A model generated the notes under the pieces. The model was given only the letters and a program-made list of their open reading frames with translations, had not been told where the DNA came from and made no database searches. Of a stretch of 33,139 bases of DNA, positions 1 through 7,516 are shown one piece after another. Position numbers and translations under genes: made by a program. Source of the stretch: Oscillospiraceae bacterium (GTDB lineage Bacteria; Bacillota; Clostridia; Oscillospirales; Oscillospiraceae); the NCBI GenBank assembly GCA_902784305.1, contig CACZUK010000027.1:1-33139 (forward strand), read 5' to 3'. Each line of letters begins with the position of its first letter. Within the stretch, counting starts at the first letter, position 1.

Positions 1-63
1 TGACTGACTGACTGACTGACTGACTGACTGACTGACTGACTGACTGACTGACTGACTGACTGA
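1..63. repeat. (TGAC)n tetranucleotide microsatellite
   Basis: Fifteen perfect TGAC units plus TGA fill the left edge of the window, and the tract may continue outside it. Read rightward it has a TGA stop every 12 nt in all three frames. Read leftward, as (AGTC)n, it is open in all three frames and encodes a repeating Ser-Gln-Ser-Val. A change of one unit therefore shifts the frame of any leftward gene reading through it. AGTC-type repeats are known in phase-variable genes such as Haemophilus modA. A contig-end artefact cannot be excluded. Confidence 0.95.
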
Positions 64-85
64 GGATTGTCCGCTTTTTGGTCAT
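1..85 (-). CDS. 5' end of a possibly phase-variable leftward gene (partial)
   Basis: On the minus strand an ATG at 85-83 opens the frame MTKKRTIL followed by five copies of SQSV encoded by the tetranucleotide tract, and the frame is still open at the window edge. AAGGGG at 100-95 lies 9 nt upstream as a ribosome binding site, and a sigma-70-type promoter lies at 213-185. A short repeat tract a few codons after the start is the classic layout of a contingency locus switched on and off by slipped-strand mispairing. The product is unknown because the rest lies outside the window. It is divergent from the phosphatase gene. The alternative is chance reading into a non-coding repeat or an assembly edge. 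Confidence 0.42.
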   Translation of the reverse strand, partial: MTKKRTILSQSVSQSVSQSVSQSVSQSV

Positions 86-132
86 GTCTGTCAACCCCTT
101 TCTGTGTGGTTTTTTCCCCGGCCACGGGGCGG

Positions 133-184
133 GAGGCGCACCGCTGCGGTGCAGTGCAGTGCCTCTCCATGATGTTTTTTCTTT
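133..184. other. GC-rich hairpin in divergent intergenic region
   Basis: GAGGC (133-137) pairs with GCCTC (161-165), enclosing GCACCGC (138-144) paired with GCGGTGC (146-152). A T-rich run follows at 175-184, about 10 nt beyond the stem. It could be a weak rightward terminator, or a structure in the 5' leader of the leftward gene. A second small stem, CCCCG/CGGGG, lies near 117-130. Confidence 0.4.
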
Positions 185-213
185 AGTCTAACACAGAACA
201 GGGCATAAAGCAA
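185..213 (-). promoter_or_regulatory. Leftward sigma-70-type promoter
   Basis: On the minus strand TTGCTT (213-208) is followed after exactly 17 nt by TAGACT (190-185). Transcription would start near 178 and read into the SSR-containing ORF that starts at 85. Only part of each hexamer matches consensus, so this is a prediction. Confidence 0.4.
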
Positions 214-253
214 GAAAAACTTCCTTAAAACTTGTTTCCCATCCACAAAGCGC

Positions 254-282
254 TTGCATTTCCATCTGCGGGATGTTATACT
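254..282 (+). promoter_or_regulatory. Sigma-70-type promoter of the first phosphatase gene
   Basis: TTGCAT (254-259), a 17-nt spacer and TATACT (277-282) form a good housekeeping promoter facing right. The expected start is near 289, giving a leader of about 75 nt before the GGAGG at 347-351. The -35 hexamer is the same as in the promoter at 2234-2262. Confidence 0.6.
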
Positions 283-363
283 TCCCTAAACTGTGGTTCG
301 GGAGCACCGGACAGAGGATTATGAAACGTATCCGGCTTTTCCGGGCGGAGGGTGACAGGAAGA

Positions 364-2067
364 ATGGAAAAAGAGATGACCAACAGGAAGGAAAAGAGAC
401 CCGGCGGGGAGGTGCGCTCACCCCTGGAAATGTGGAATCAGCATGTGCACAACAGGGTCAGGAGGGGGCGAACCAGGAGCCTTTCCGCCAGAATCATGGT
501 CTGGCTTGCGCTTCTGGGTGTGTCCCAGGTTCTGACCACCTGTCTGGCTGTGGGGCTTGACACCTCCCTGGACTATATGCTGACCGTCAATCGCATCGCT
601 TTTGACAACGTCAAGACCGCGGCAGAGCTGATTGACGGCGACCGCATCGCCCACTATGCGCAGACGCTGGAAAAGGATGACTACTATCACGCCATTCAGG
701 CCTTTCTTGACGCGTCGCAGCTGAATTCAAAGAATATCAACTACTACTATGTCTTCATTCCCCATGAAGACGAATATTTCTTCATTTGGGATGCAAAAAA
801 CGCGGAGAACACCTGCGACCTGGGGGAGACAGAGCCGTATGAGGAAGGCGATAAGGAGGCCATAGAGCTGGCGTTCCGGAAGGACCCGGTGGAGCGGACT
901 TACAGATCCCAGTACAACGAGAAGGAGCGGTTGGCTTCGGCCCTCTACCCCATCTTTAACAGTCAGGGGGACCCGGTGGCGCTGGTCGGCGTGGATATGG
1001 GAGGCCTGAGTCTTTTGCAGTCTTTGGGAGGCTCTCTGCTGAACGTGGCGCTTTCCGTTCTCCTGGTCAACTCCGTATTTATGATTCTGGCCTTTCTGAT
1101 GATCCGCAAAAAGGTGACACAGCCCATCAAAAGGCTGAAGCAGGGGATGCAGCTTTACCGCAAGAGCATGGATTCCGTCGCGGCCACAGAGGCCCTGGAG
1201 GGGATGCCGCTGGAGAGTGAAATCGGGGCCCTGGCCGGAGACTTCATCGTTCTGATGGTGGACGTTGACAGCAACACCGAAGAGGTGGCCCAGCTCACGG
1301 CGGAGCGGGAGCGCATCGGAACGGAGCTGAAGGTTGCCACCGGCATTCAAACCTCCATGCTGCCCCGGGTCTTCCCGGCCTTCCCGGAGCGAAAGGAGTT
1401 CGATCTGTACGCATCCATGACCCCGGCCAAGGAGGTGGGGGGTGACTTCTACGACTTCTTCCTGGTGGACGACGACCATTTGGCGCTGGTGATGGCGGAC
1501 GTGTCGGGGAAGGGGGTTCCCGCGGCGCTGTTTATGGCCGTGTCCCGGACGCTCATCAAGACCCGGACCCTGACGGGGGGCACGCCCGGTCAGATTCTCC
1601 GTGACGTGAACAACCAGCTGGCGGAGGACAACAAAAACGGCATGTTTGTCACGGTCTGGCTGGCGATTCTGGAGCTTTCCACCGGCAGAGGGCTGGCGGC
1701 CAATGCCGGTCACGAGCATCCGGTCCTCCGCCGGGCCGGGGGGAGCTACGAGCTGGTGGAGTATCGTCACTCTCCGGTGGTGGCGTTTATGAAGGGGATT
1801 CCCTTCCGGGAGCGTGAGTTCCGGCTGAACCCGGGAGACCGCCTGTTTGTCTACACCGACGGCGTCCCCGAGGCCCAGAACAGCACGCCGGAGCTCTACG
1901 AGACAGAGCGGATGCTCAGCACCCTCAACGAGGCGGGGGAGCTGTCTCCGGAGGAGACGCTGGCGGCCCTCAAAAGCTCCATTGAGGCATTTGAAGACGG
2001 CGCGGATCAGTTCGACGACATCACCATGCTCTGCCTGGACTATTTCGGACCGGAGGCGGAGCGGTAA
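364..2067 (+). CDS. Membrane sensor PP2C/SpoIIE-type serine phosphatase
   Basis: Predicted to dephosphorylate a STAS anti-sigma-factor antagonist in response to an outside signal. I chose ATG 364, with AGGA at 357-360 and GGAGG at 347-351; GTG 352 is an alternative four codons upstream. In the 567-residue protein, TM1 is about 43-65, an extracytoplasmic Cache-like sensor about 66-222, TM2 about 225-248, a HAMP-like linker follows, and the PP2C_SpoIIE domain covers about 335-567. Metal-site motifs are visible: GGDFYD near 359, ADVSGKG, VYTDG near 498 and DQFDD near 549. The catalytic domain closely resembles that of the phosphatase at 27006-29444, so the two are paralogues with different sensors. 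The likely partner is the STAS protein at 6580. Confidence 0.88.
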   Translation: MEKEMTNRKEKRPGGEVRSPLEMWNQHVHNRVRRGRTRSLSARIMVWLALLGVSQVLTTCLAVGLDTSLDYMLTVNRIAFDNVKTAAELIDGDRIAHYAQTLEKDDYYHAIQAFLDASQLNSKNINYYYVFIPHEDEYFFIWDAKNAENTCDLGETEPYEEGDKEAIELAFRKDPVERTYRSQYNEKERLASALYPIFNSQGDPVALVGVDMGGLSLLQSLGGSLLNVALSVLLVNSVFMILAFLMIRKKVTQPIKRLKQGMQLYRKSMDSVAATEALEGMPLESEIGALAGDFIVLMVDVDSNTEEVAQLTAERERIGTELKVATGIQTSMLPRVFPAFPERKEFDLYASMTPAKEVGGDFYDFFLVDDDHLALVMADVSGKGVPAALFMAVSRTLIKTRTLTGGTPGQILRDVNNQLAEDNKNGMFVTVWLAILELSTGRGLAANAGHEHPVLRRAGGSYELVEYRHSPVVAFMKGIPFREREFRLNPGDRLFVYTDGVPEAQNSTPELYETERMLSTLNEAGELSPEETLAALKSSIEAFEDGADQFDDITMLCLDYFGPEAER

Positions 2068-2117
2068 AGCGCCTGGGCTCTTCCGGAAAGGCTTCCGTTT
2101 TTCTCACCCCGCCGCCC

Positions 2118-2129
2118 GTTTACGTAAAC
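2118..2129. other. Palindrome GTTTACGTAAAC within imperfect GC-flanked inverted repeat
   Basis: A perfect 12-nt palindrome is flanked by CCGCC (2112-2116) and GGCGG (2134-2138), lying 50 nt past the phosphatase stop codon. It could be a transcription-end structure, although no T-run follows, or a dimeric regulator site. Function is unknown. Confidence 0.4.
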
Positions 2130-2190
2130 AGACGGCGGATGACCGCGAGCCAATACCACTATTAACCAACTGGTGTAATATGTTTATATT

Positions 2191-2210
2191 TATTCCAAAA
2201 CTGTGGAATA
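2191..2210. promoter_or_regulatory. Inverted repeat TATTCCA-N6-TGGAATA, candidate operator
   Basis: The two 7-nt arms are exact reverse complements separated by AAACTG, and they lie 24 nt upstream of the -35 box of the promoter at 2234-2262. The position suits an activator or dimeric regulator. A related but imperfect sequence (TTCCCTAAACTGTGG, 283-297) lies just downstream of the first promoter. Regulatory function is inferred from position and symmetry only. Confidence 0.35.
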
Positions 2211-2233
2211 TTCAAGTTTTTTTGTGAATCCTC

Positions 2234-2262
2234 TTGCATAGCATTAGAAACAGTGCTACAAT
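2234..2262 (+). promoter_or_regulatory. Sigma-70-type promoter of the carbohydrate operon
   Basis: TTGCAT (2234-2239), a 17-nt spacer and TACAAT (2257-2262) make a strong predicted promoter. Transcription would start near 2269, leaving a long untranslated leader of about 310 nt before the GTG at 2579. Confidence 0.65.
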
Positions 2263-2268
2263 AACGCA

Positions 2269-2578
2269 TATTGGTTTTGTCGTTTTTTGGTGCTTTTCGC
2301 TGAGCGGAGTCTCGGGCGGCGCGGCAGAAAATAGAAGCGGAGGAGGTTGACAGGGATGCTGCGATTTGTGGAAAGCAATCAGTCCAACCATCAAAGCGCT
2401 GCCTCTGCGGCCGTTTTCCGTAAAGAACAATACAGGCGACAGACGTCCACAGGGAGCGCCGGGTGACCGGCAGCTCCCAGCGGGCGTTTTTTGCGTGCTG
2501 AACGGGGGAGCGGGGCCCAGTGCGGCTCCCGCAGTGCTGCCCCGATTGGCACAAACATCAATTAGGGAGGTCATTTGC
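2269..2578 (+). promoter_or_regulatory. Long structured 5' leader, possible attenuator or riboswitch
   Basis: There is no convincing gene between the promoter and the GTG at 2579. One hairpin is GGGAGC-GCCGG (2452-2462), loop GTGA, CCGGC-A-GCTCCC (2467-2478), followed at 2487-2492 by TTTTTT. A second has GGGAGC (2506-2511) and GCTCCC (2525-2530). Because both carry the same GGGAGC/GCTCCC arms, the arms can swap partners, as in antiterminator/terminator switches. I could not match the upstream part to TPP, SAM, cobalamin, lysine, purine, glycine or c-di-GMP aptamers by eye. An upstream continuation of the following reading frame, back to 2366, has no ribosome binding site and is taken as non-coding. 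Confidence 0.45.
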
Positions 2579-4399
2579 GTGAAAATCAGCAATCTGGAGT
2601 TTTCTGACCTGATTTCCGGCTATGTAAAGGAGTATAGCGGACAGGACAGTTTTACCATGAACACCACGGACGGGAGAGAGTTCACCATCATTCTGGGCAG
2701 CAACCTCTATGCCCGGCTGCTGCGCAACCTGGGGGAGCCCTACTCCGACTGCACGTCCATGATTCGCAGCCTGCTCAAGCCCGGTCAGATGCTGTTTGTG
2801 TACGGTGTGTTCTATCCCAACGGGGAGAACGGGGATGATTACGTCTTTGAGGCCAAGTGCATCGACTTCCCCGGCAAGGCTGTGAGCGAGTACCGCTTTG
2901 AGGAGGCGGACTGGTGGGTGCATCAGGCCCGGGAGATCTGCGACTTCTTCCTGCGCGCCCAGTTTCCCGATGGGGACATCAACTTCGACAACTACCGCAC
3001 CTCTCTGCTGTTGACCGGTGAGCGCAAGAGCGACGCCTATCGGCAGGAGACGGACACCATCTCCCGCATGGTCTACGGCATGGCCAGCGCCTATATGCTC
3101 ACCGGTGAGGAGCGATTCCTGGAGGCGGCGGAAAAGGGCAGCCGCTATATGCAGGATCACCTGAAGTTCTACGACTTCGATGAGAACATCGTCTACTGGT
3201 ATCACGGTATCGACGTGAAGGACGGCAGAGAGCACAAGGTCTTTGCTTCCGAGTTCGGTGACGACTACGATGCCATCCCCATGTACGAGCAGATTTACGC
3301 CCTGGCAGGTCTGACCCAGACCTACCGCATCACCGGCGACCCGGCCATCTACCGGGACATCGACATGACCATCAGCCTGTTCGACCACTTCCTGGATAAG
3401 GAGCGGGGCGGCTACTACTCCCACATCGACCCCATTTTCCTCAGCCCCCTCAGCGACAGCCTGGGCGGCAACAAGGGGCGCAAGAACTGGAACAGTGTGG
3501 GCGACCACGCTCCCGCCTACCTCATCAACCTGTGCCTGGCCACGGGTGAGCAGCGCTTCTGGGACTTCCTGGTGGACACGGCGGACACCATCGCCAAATA
3601 CTTTCCCGACTACGAGCACAGCCCCTTTGTGCAGGAGAAGTTCATGGAGGACTGGAGCCACGACTACAACTGGGGCTGGCAGCAGAACCGGGGTGTGGTG
3701 GGCCACAACCTGAAAATCGCCTGGAATCTGATGCGCATTGTGAGCCACATGCCCAAGGACGAGTATGTGAAGTTCGCCGAGAAGATTGCCAAGAAGATGC
3801 CCGGTGTGGGCATGGACATCCAGCGCTTCGGCTGGTACGACGTGATGGAGCGCGCCACCAAGGAGGGCGAGAGCTTCCACCGCTTCGCCTGGCATGACCG
3901 CAAGGCCTGGTGGCAGCAGGAGCAGGGCATTCTGGCCTATCAGATTCTCTACGGACTGCTGAAAAAGCCGGAGTATCTGAAGTACGCCGAGGAGTCTGCT
4001 GCCTTCTACAACAGCTTCTTCCTGGACCACGACGACGGCGCAGTGTACTTCAACGTGCTCAACAACGGCCTGCCCTACCTGCTGGGTACCGAGCGCCTGA
4101 AGGGCAGCCACTCCATGAGTGCCTATCACTCCGTGGAGCTGTGCTACCTCTCCGCCGTGTACATCAACCTGCTGCACACGAAGAAGCCGCTGAATCTGTA
4201 CTTCAAGCCCAAGCCCGGCGCTTTCCGGGACAACCTGCTGCGGGTCTCTCCCGACATCCTGCCCAAGGGCAGCGTGAAGATTTCCGCCGTGGAGGTCAAC
4301 GGCAAGCCCTGGAGCCACTTCGATGCTGAGAACCTGACTGTGACGATTCCGCCCATCAGCGAGGCGCCCAAGATTAAGGTGACCATCCAGCCGGCGTGA
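2579..4399 (+). CDS. AGE/cellobiose 2-epimerase-family protein with extra N-terminal domain
   Basis: The GTG start has GGGAGG at 2565-2570 with an 8-nt spacer and gives 606 residues. The first 110 or so residues form a small beta-rich domain I do not recognise. From about 115 on, the sequence has the features of the (alpha/alpha)6-barrel family of N-acylglucosamine and cellobiose 2-epimerases: repeated helix pairs, a VGHNLKIAW segment and a KAWWQQEQ segment. Typical family members are about 400 residues, so this one is long, and the Glu usually following GHxx is Lys here. It could epimerise or isomerise a sugar or oligosaccharide in the cytoplasm; no signal peptide is visible. It lies 29 nt upstream of the debranching enzyme, suggesting work on glycogen or maltodextrin products. 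A glycosidase of the same fold cannot be excluded. Confidence 0.72.
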   Translation: MKISNLEFSDLISGYVKEYSGQDSFTMNTTDGREFTIILGSNLYARLLRNLGEPYSDCTSMIRSLLKPGQMLFVYGVFYPNGENGDDYVFEAKCIDFPGKAVSEYRFEEADWWVHQAREICDFFLRAQFPDGDINFDNYRTSLLLTGERKSDAYRQETDTISRMVYGMASAYMLTGEERFLEAAEKGSRYMQDHLKFYDFDENIVYWYHGIDVKDGREHKVFASEFGDDYDAIPMYEQIYALAGLTQTYRITGDPAIYRDIDMTISLFDHFLDKERGGYYSHIDPIFLSPLSDSLGGNKGRKNWNSVGDHAPAYLINLCLATGEQRFWDFLVDTADTIAKYFPDYEHSPFVQEKFMEDWSHDYNWGWQQNRGVVGHNLKIAWNLMRIVSHMPKDEYVKFAEKIAKKMPGVGMDIQRFGWYDVMERATKEGESFHRFAWHDRKAWWQQEQGILAYQILYGLLKKPEYLKYAEESAAFYNSFFLDHDDGAVYFNVLNNGLPYLLGTERLKGSHSMSAYHSVELCYLSAVYINLLHTKKPLNLYFKPKPGAFRDNLLRVSPDILPKGSVKISAVEVNGKPWSHFDAENLTVTIPPISEAPKIKVTIQPA

Positions 4400-4428
4400 C
4401 AGGAAAAAGATAGAAATGAGGGCTGCAT

Positions 4429-6516
4429 ATGTTTCGCATAGATGAATGTCCGACCCACGAGCATCAGGGGATTGCGTATCGCTGCGGGCGTGTGCAGCCC
4501 TTTGGCGCCAGCTTCACCGGCGGCGGCGGGATTAACTTCTCCATCTTCTCCAAGGATGCCACCAGCTGTGAGCTGCTGCTCTACAACTACGGGGCGAAGG
4601 AGCCCTTCGCTGTCATCCCCTTCCCGGAGGAGTTCCGCATCGGAGATGTGTACGCCATGACCGTCTACGGTCTGAACCCGGAGCTGCTGGAGTACGGCTT
4701 CCGCATGGACGGGCCCTTTGACCCGGACAAGGGCTACCGCTTCGACCGCACGAAGGTTCTGCTGGATCCCTACGCAAAGCTGGTGTCCGGCCGGAACGTG
4801 TGGGGGAGGGAGCCGGACTGGACCAATCCCTTCCAGCACCGGGGCTGCGTCGTTCTGGAGGACTACGACTGGGAGGGCGACAAGCCTCTGGAAATCCCCA
4901 TGAAGGATCTGGTGATTTACGAGGCCCATGTGCGCAGCTTCACCCGGGACCCCTCCAGCGGCGTGCGCTATCCCGGCACCTTTGCGGGACTGGTGGAGAA
5001 AATTCCCTACCTGAAGGAGTTGGGGGTCAACTGCGTGGAGCTGCTGCCGATTTTTGAGTTCGACGAGTTTGAGAACAGCCGTATGAACGGCGATGAGCGG
5101 CTCTACAACTACTGGGGCTACTCCACCGTGAACTTCTATGCGCCCAAGGCGGGCTATGCTGCCTCTGCGCCCATGGGCATGGCGGCGGACGAGCTCAAGC
5201 GCACAATCAAACAGTTCCACAGGGCCGGAATTGAAGTGATGCTGGACGTGGTGTTCAACCACACGGCAGAGGGCAACGAGGACGGACCCACCATCTCCTA
5301 CCGGGGCATAGACAACAAGACCTACTATCTGCTGACCCCGGAGGGCTACTACTTCAACTTCAGCGGCTGCGGCAACACCATGAACTGCAACAATGCGGTG
5401 GTGCGCAACTGCATTCTCGACTGCCTGCGTTACTGGGTGTCGGATTACCACATCGACGGTTTCCGCTTCGATTTGGCCTCCATCCTCTCCCGGGACCAGA
5501 ACGGTGCGCCCATGACCAGCCCGCCCCTGCTGGAGACCCTGGCCCATGACCCGGTCCTGGGCAAGACGAAGCTGATTGCCGAGGCGTGGGATGCCGGCGG
5601 ATTGTATCAGGTGGGCAGCTTCCCCGCCTGGGGACGCTGGGCGGAGTGGAACGGCAGGTACCGGGACTGTCTGCGCCGCTTTGTCAAGAGCGGAGCGGAG
5701 CAGGGACCGGAGCTGCTGTGGCGCCTTCAGGGCTCCCCGGATTTGTACGGCAACCGCTGCGCCGAGGCTACCATCAATTTTGTCACCTGTCACGATGGGT
5801 TCACCCTGCGGGACCTGGTGTCCTACAACGAAAAGCACAATCTGGCCAACGGCGAGGACAACCGGGACGGCTCCGACGGCAACGACAGCTGGAATTGCGG
5901 CGTGGAGGGCGACACGGAGGATGCGGAGATTCTGGCGCTGCGTTTGCGGCAGCAAAAGAACGCCATCAACCTCCTTCTGCTCAGCCGGGGCATTCCGATG
6001 CTGCTCTCCGGCGACGAGTTCGGCAACACCCAGTTCGGCAACAACAACGCCTATTGTCAGGACAACCCCATTTCCTGGCTGAATTGGGAGCTGTTGGAGG
6101 AGAATCGGGAGCTGTTTGACTTCGTCAAGCGCATGATTCACTTCCGTGCCCAGCACCCGGTTCTGCGTCGGGAAGACTTTTTCCGGGACAAGAACAGCAG
6201 CGGCTATCCGGAGCTGTCCTTCCACGGGACAAAGCCGTGGGATTTGGACGGGGAGCAGCCCTTCCTGTGCTTCGGCATCCTCTATGCCGAGCCGAAGGCC
6301 GACTATGGCACCGAGGAGGACACGTTCATCTACTGTGCGGTGAACGCCTACTGGGAGGAGATGCCCTTTGAGCTGCCCGCCCTCCCGGAGGGCTTCGTCT
6401 GGCGTGCGGTCGAGTACACGGGTGAAGCCGGTGCGGTTAACCGCATTGCGGCAGACGGGAAGGTCACGCTGATGCCCAGAAGCCAGATGCTGCTGGTGGG
6501 CCGGAAGGAAGCCTGA
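4429..6516 (+). CDS. glgX: Glycogen debranching enzyme (GlgX/isoamylase type, GH13)
   Basis: Predicted to hydrolyse alpha-1,6 branch linkages of glycogen or limit dextrin in the cytoplasm. The 695-residue protein has an N-terminal CBM48-like domain (about 10-130, ending in a LLDPYAKLVSG motif typical of GlgX), then a GH13 barrel. The four conserved regions are visible: DVVFNH (Asp273), GFRFDLAS (nucleophile Asp348), IAEAWDAGG (acid/base Glu385) and TCHDGFTLRD (Asp456). The C-terminal 120 residues form the usual beta domain. The start ATG has GAGGG at 4418-4422. The length is normal for GlgX. It probably shares a transcript with the epimerase-family gene upstream. A pullulanase/isoamylase substrate preference is possible. 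Confidence 0.92.
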   Translation: MFRIDECPTHEHQGIAYRCGRVQPFGASFTGGGGINFSIFSKDATSCELLLYNYGAKEPFAVIPFPEEFRIGDVYAMTVYGLNPELLEYGFRMDGPFDPDKGYRFDRTKVLLDPYAKLVSGRNVWGREPDWTNPFQHRGCVVLEDYDWEGDKPLEIPMKDLVIYEAHVRSFTRDPSSGVRYPGTFAGLVEKIPYLKELGVNCVELLPIFEFDEFENSRMNGDERLYNYWGYSTVNFYAPKAGYAASAPMGMAADELKRTIKQFHRAGIEVMLDVVFNHTAEGNEDGPTISYRGIDNKTYYLLTPEGYYFNFSGCGNTMNCNNAVVRNCILDCLRYWVSDYHIDGFRFDLASILSRDQNGAPMTSPPLLETLAHDPVLGKTKLIAEAWDAGGLYQVGSFPAWGRWAEWNGRYRDCLRRFVKSGAEQGPELLWRLQGSPDLYGNRCAEATINFVTCHDGFTLRDLVSYNEKHNLANGEDNRDGSDGNDSWNCGVEGDTEDAEILALRLRQQKNAINLLLLSRGIPMLLSGDEFGNTQFGNNNAYCQDNPISWLNWELLEENRELFDFVKRMIHFRAQHPVLRREDFFRDKNSSGYPELSFHGTKPWDLDGEQPFLCFGILYAEPKADYGTEEDTFIYCAVNAYWEEMPFELPALPEGFVWRAVEYTGEAGAVNRIAADGKVTLMPRSQMLLVGRKEA

Positions 6517-6579
6517 CCGTATCATCCCCTTTTTGAAAGAATACAGATATTTTTTAACACTATTGACGGAGGTACGAAT

Positions 6580-6882
6580 ATGTTTTCATTTGATGTGAAG
6601 AGCGCCGAGAACGATGTGGTCGTCGCCCTGAAGGGACGGCTGGACGCAGTTGTGGCGCCCAAGCTCCATGAAGAGATGAGCAAAATCTACGATAAGAAGG
6701 TCAACAGCGTCACCTTTGAAGCCGGTGAGCTGGAGTACATCTCCAGTGCCGGACTGCGTGTGATTGTCATGGCCAAGCAGAAGCTGGGCGCTGACGTGAA
6801 TCTCTGCCTGAAGGACGCCAGCGATGAGATTAAGTCTGTGATGGAGCTGACCGGCTTTGCTGACTTCGTGGAGCTGACTTAA
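6580..6882 (+). CDS. STAS-domain anti-sigma-factor antagonist (SpoIIAA/RsbV-like)
   Basis: A 100-residue single STAS domain. When unphosphorylated, such proteins bind and sequester an anti-sigma serine kinase; phosphorylation by that kinase releases them. The phospho-site loop is visible as LEYISSAGLRVI, with Ser55 and Ser56 before Ala-Gly. The length is normal. GGAGG at 6568-6572 precedes the ATG. The gene follows the debranching enzyme by 63 nt, where a weak promoter-like pair (TTGAAA 6533-6538, TAACAC 6555-6560) may exist. The window also encodes a matching kinase (29482-29889) and two SpoIIE phosphatases, so the parts of a partner-switch are all here, though no sigma factor is seen. Confidence 0.9.
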   Translation: MFSFDVKSAENDVVVALKGRLDAVVAPKLHEEMSKIYDKKVNSVTFEAGELEYISSAGLRVIVMAKQKLGADVNLCLKDASDEIKSVMELTGFADFVELT

Positions 6883-6927
6883 TCGTTTTCACGCTCACCC
6901 GGCGCCTGTGCGGGAAAGGAAACAGTT

Positions 6928-7482
6928 ATGGGAAAGAAAATTGGCATTTTGCTGGAAAACCGCTTCATTGAGAAGGAAATCTTCTTCTATCAGTCCTATT
7001 TTGAGATGGAGGGCTATGAGCCGGTGTTCCTGACCCGGCTCTGGGGACAGCCGAACCTGACCTTCAAGGGTCTGGAGTACCAGGCGGAGGCCTGGGTGGA
7101 CCACAGCTTTGAGGCCCTCACGGACGCCGACTTGTCCGAGTTCGCCGCAGTGATAGTACCGGCGGGCTATGTGGCGGACTATCTCCTCTATACGGAGCAG
7201 CCGGGCGACGTGTCTCCTGCATGCCGGTTCCTGGAGCGGGTGATGGCCAAGCCTGAGATTGTCAAGGGCTTCATCTGCCACTCCCTCTGGATTGCCGGAC
7301 CGATTAAGGAGAGCTTTGCCGGCCGGCGGGTCACCTGCCACAACAACATCCTCTCCCACGTGCGCAATGCGGGGCTGGAGTATGTGGATCAGGACGTGGT
7401 GGTGGACGACGACCTGGTCACCGCCCGCACCGGCGGGCATCACGCCGTCTTTGCGAAGGCGATTCTGGCAAATTTGAAGTAA
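6928..7482 (+). CDS. DJ-1/PfpI family protein
   Basis: A 184-residue cytoplasmic protein of the DJ-1/PfpI (class I glutamine amidotransferase-like) fold. The nucleophile elbow is FICHSLW, with Cys117 and His118, followed by a GRRVTCHNNI strand and a C-terminal TGGHHAVF segment. Family members include proteases, chaperones, glyoxalase III/deglycases and isonitrile hydratases, so the exact reaction cannot be read off. The start has AAAGGA 8 nt upstream. It is followed closely by a cupin and a second DJ-1 protein, which suggests a shared role in small reactive-carbonyl or oxidant chemistry. Confidence 0.82.
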   Translation: MGKKIGILLENRFIEKEIFFYQSYFEMEGYEPVFLTRLWGQPNLTFKGLEYQAEAWVDHSFEALTDADLSEFAAVIVPAGYVADYLLYTEQPGDVSPACRFLERVMAKPEIVKGFICHSLWIAGPIKESFAGRRVTCHNNILSHVRNAGLEYVDQDVVVDDDLVTARTGGHHAVFAKAILANLK

Positions 7483-7487
7483 ATTAT

Positions 7488-7501
7488 GCCTGTTTACAGG
7501 C
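7488..7501. other. Palindrome GCCTGTTTACAGGC between DJ-1 and cupin genes
   Basis: A perfect 14-nt inverted repeat (5-bp stem, TTTA loop) lies six bases after the DJ-1 stop codon and just before the GGGAGG ribosome binding site of the cupin gene. It may affect mRNA processing or translation of the cupin gene. It is too short to be a terminator on its own. Confidence 0.4.
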
Positions 7502-7516
7502 AGGGAGGCGAAGAAT

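Noticed and set aside
1-63. Artificial three-frame stop linker at a scaffold join
   Set aside because: TGAC repeats do stop all three rightward frames, so this remains possible. The tract is long, and it joins a leftward start codon with a ribosome binding site and promoter, so I prefer a natural repeat.
2366-2578. N-terminal extension of the AGE-family protein
   Set aside because: It crosses the hairpins of the leader and lacks a ribosome binding site. GTG 2579 has GGGAGG at the right distance.
2558-4318. 586-codon open frame on the minus strand
   Set aside because: It is antisense to the AGE-family gene, with a Val/His/Gly-rich shadow composition and no domain or ribosome binding site.
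4144-6525. 793-codon open frame on the minus strand
   Set aside because: It is antisense to the debranching enzyme, whose GH13 motifs are clear on the plus strand.
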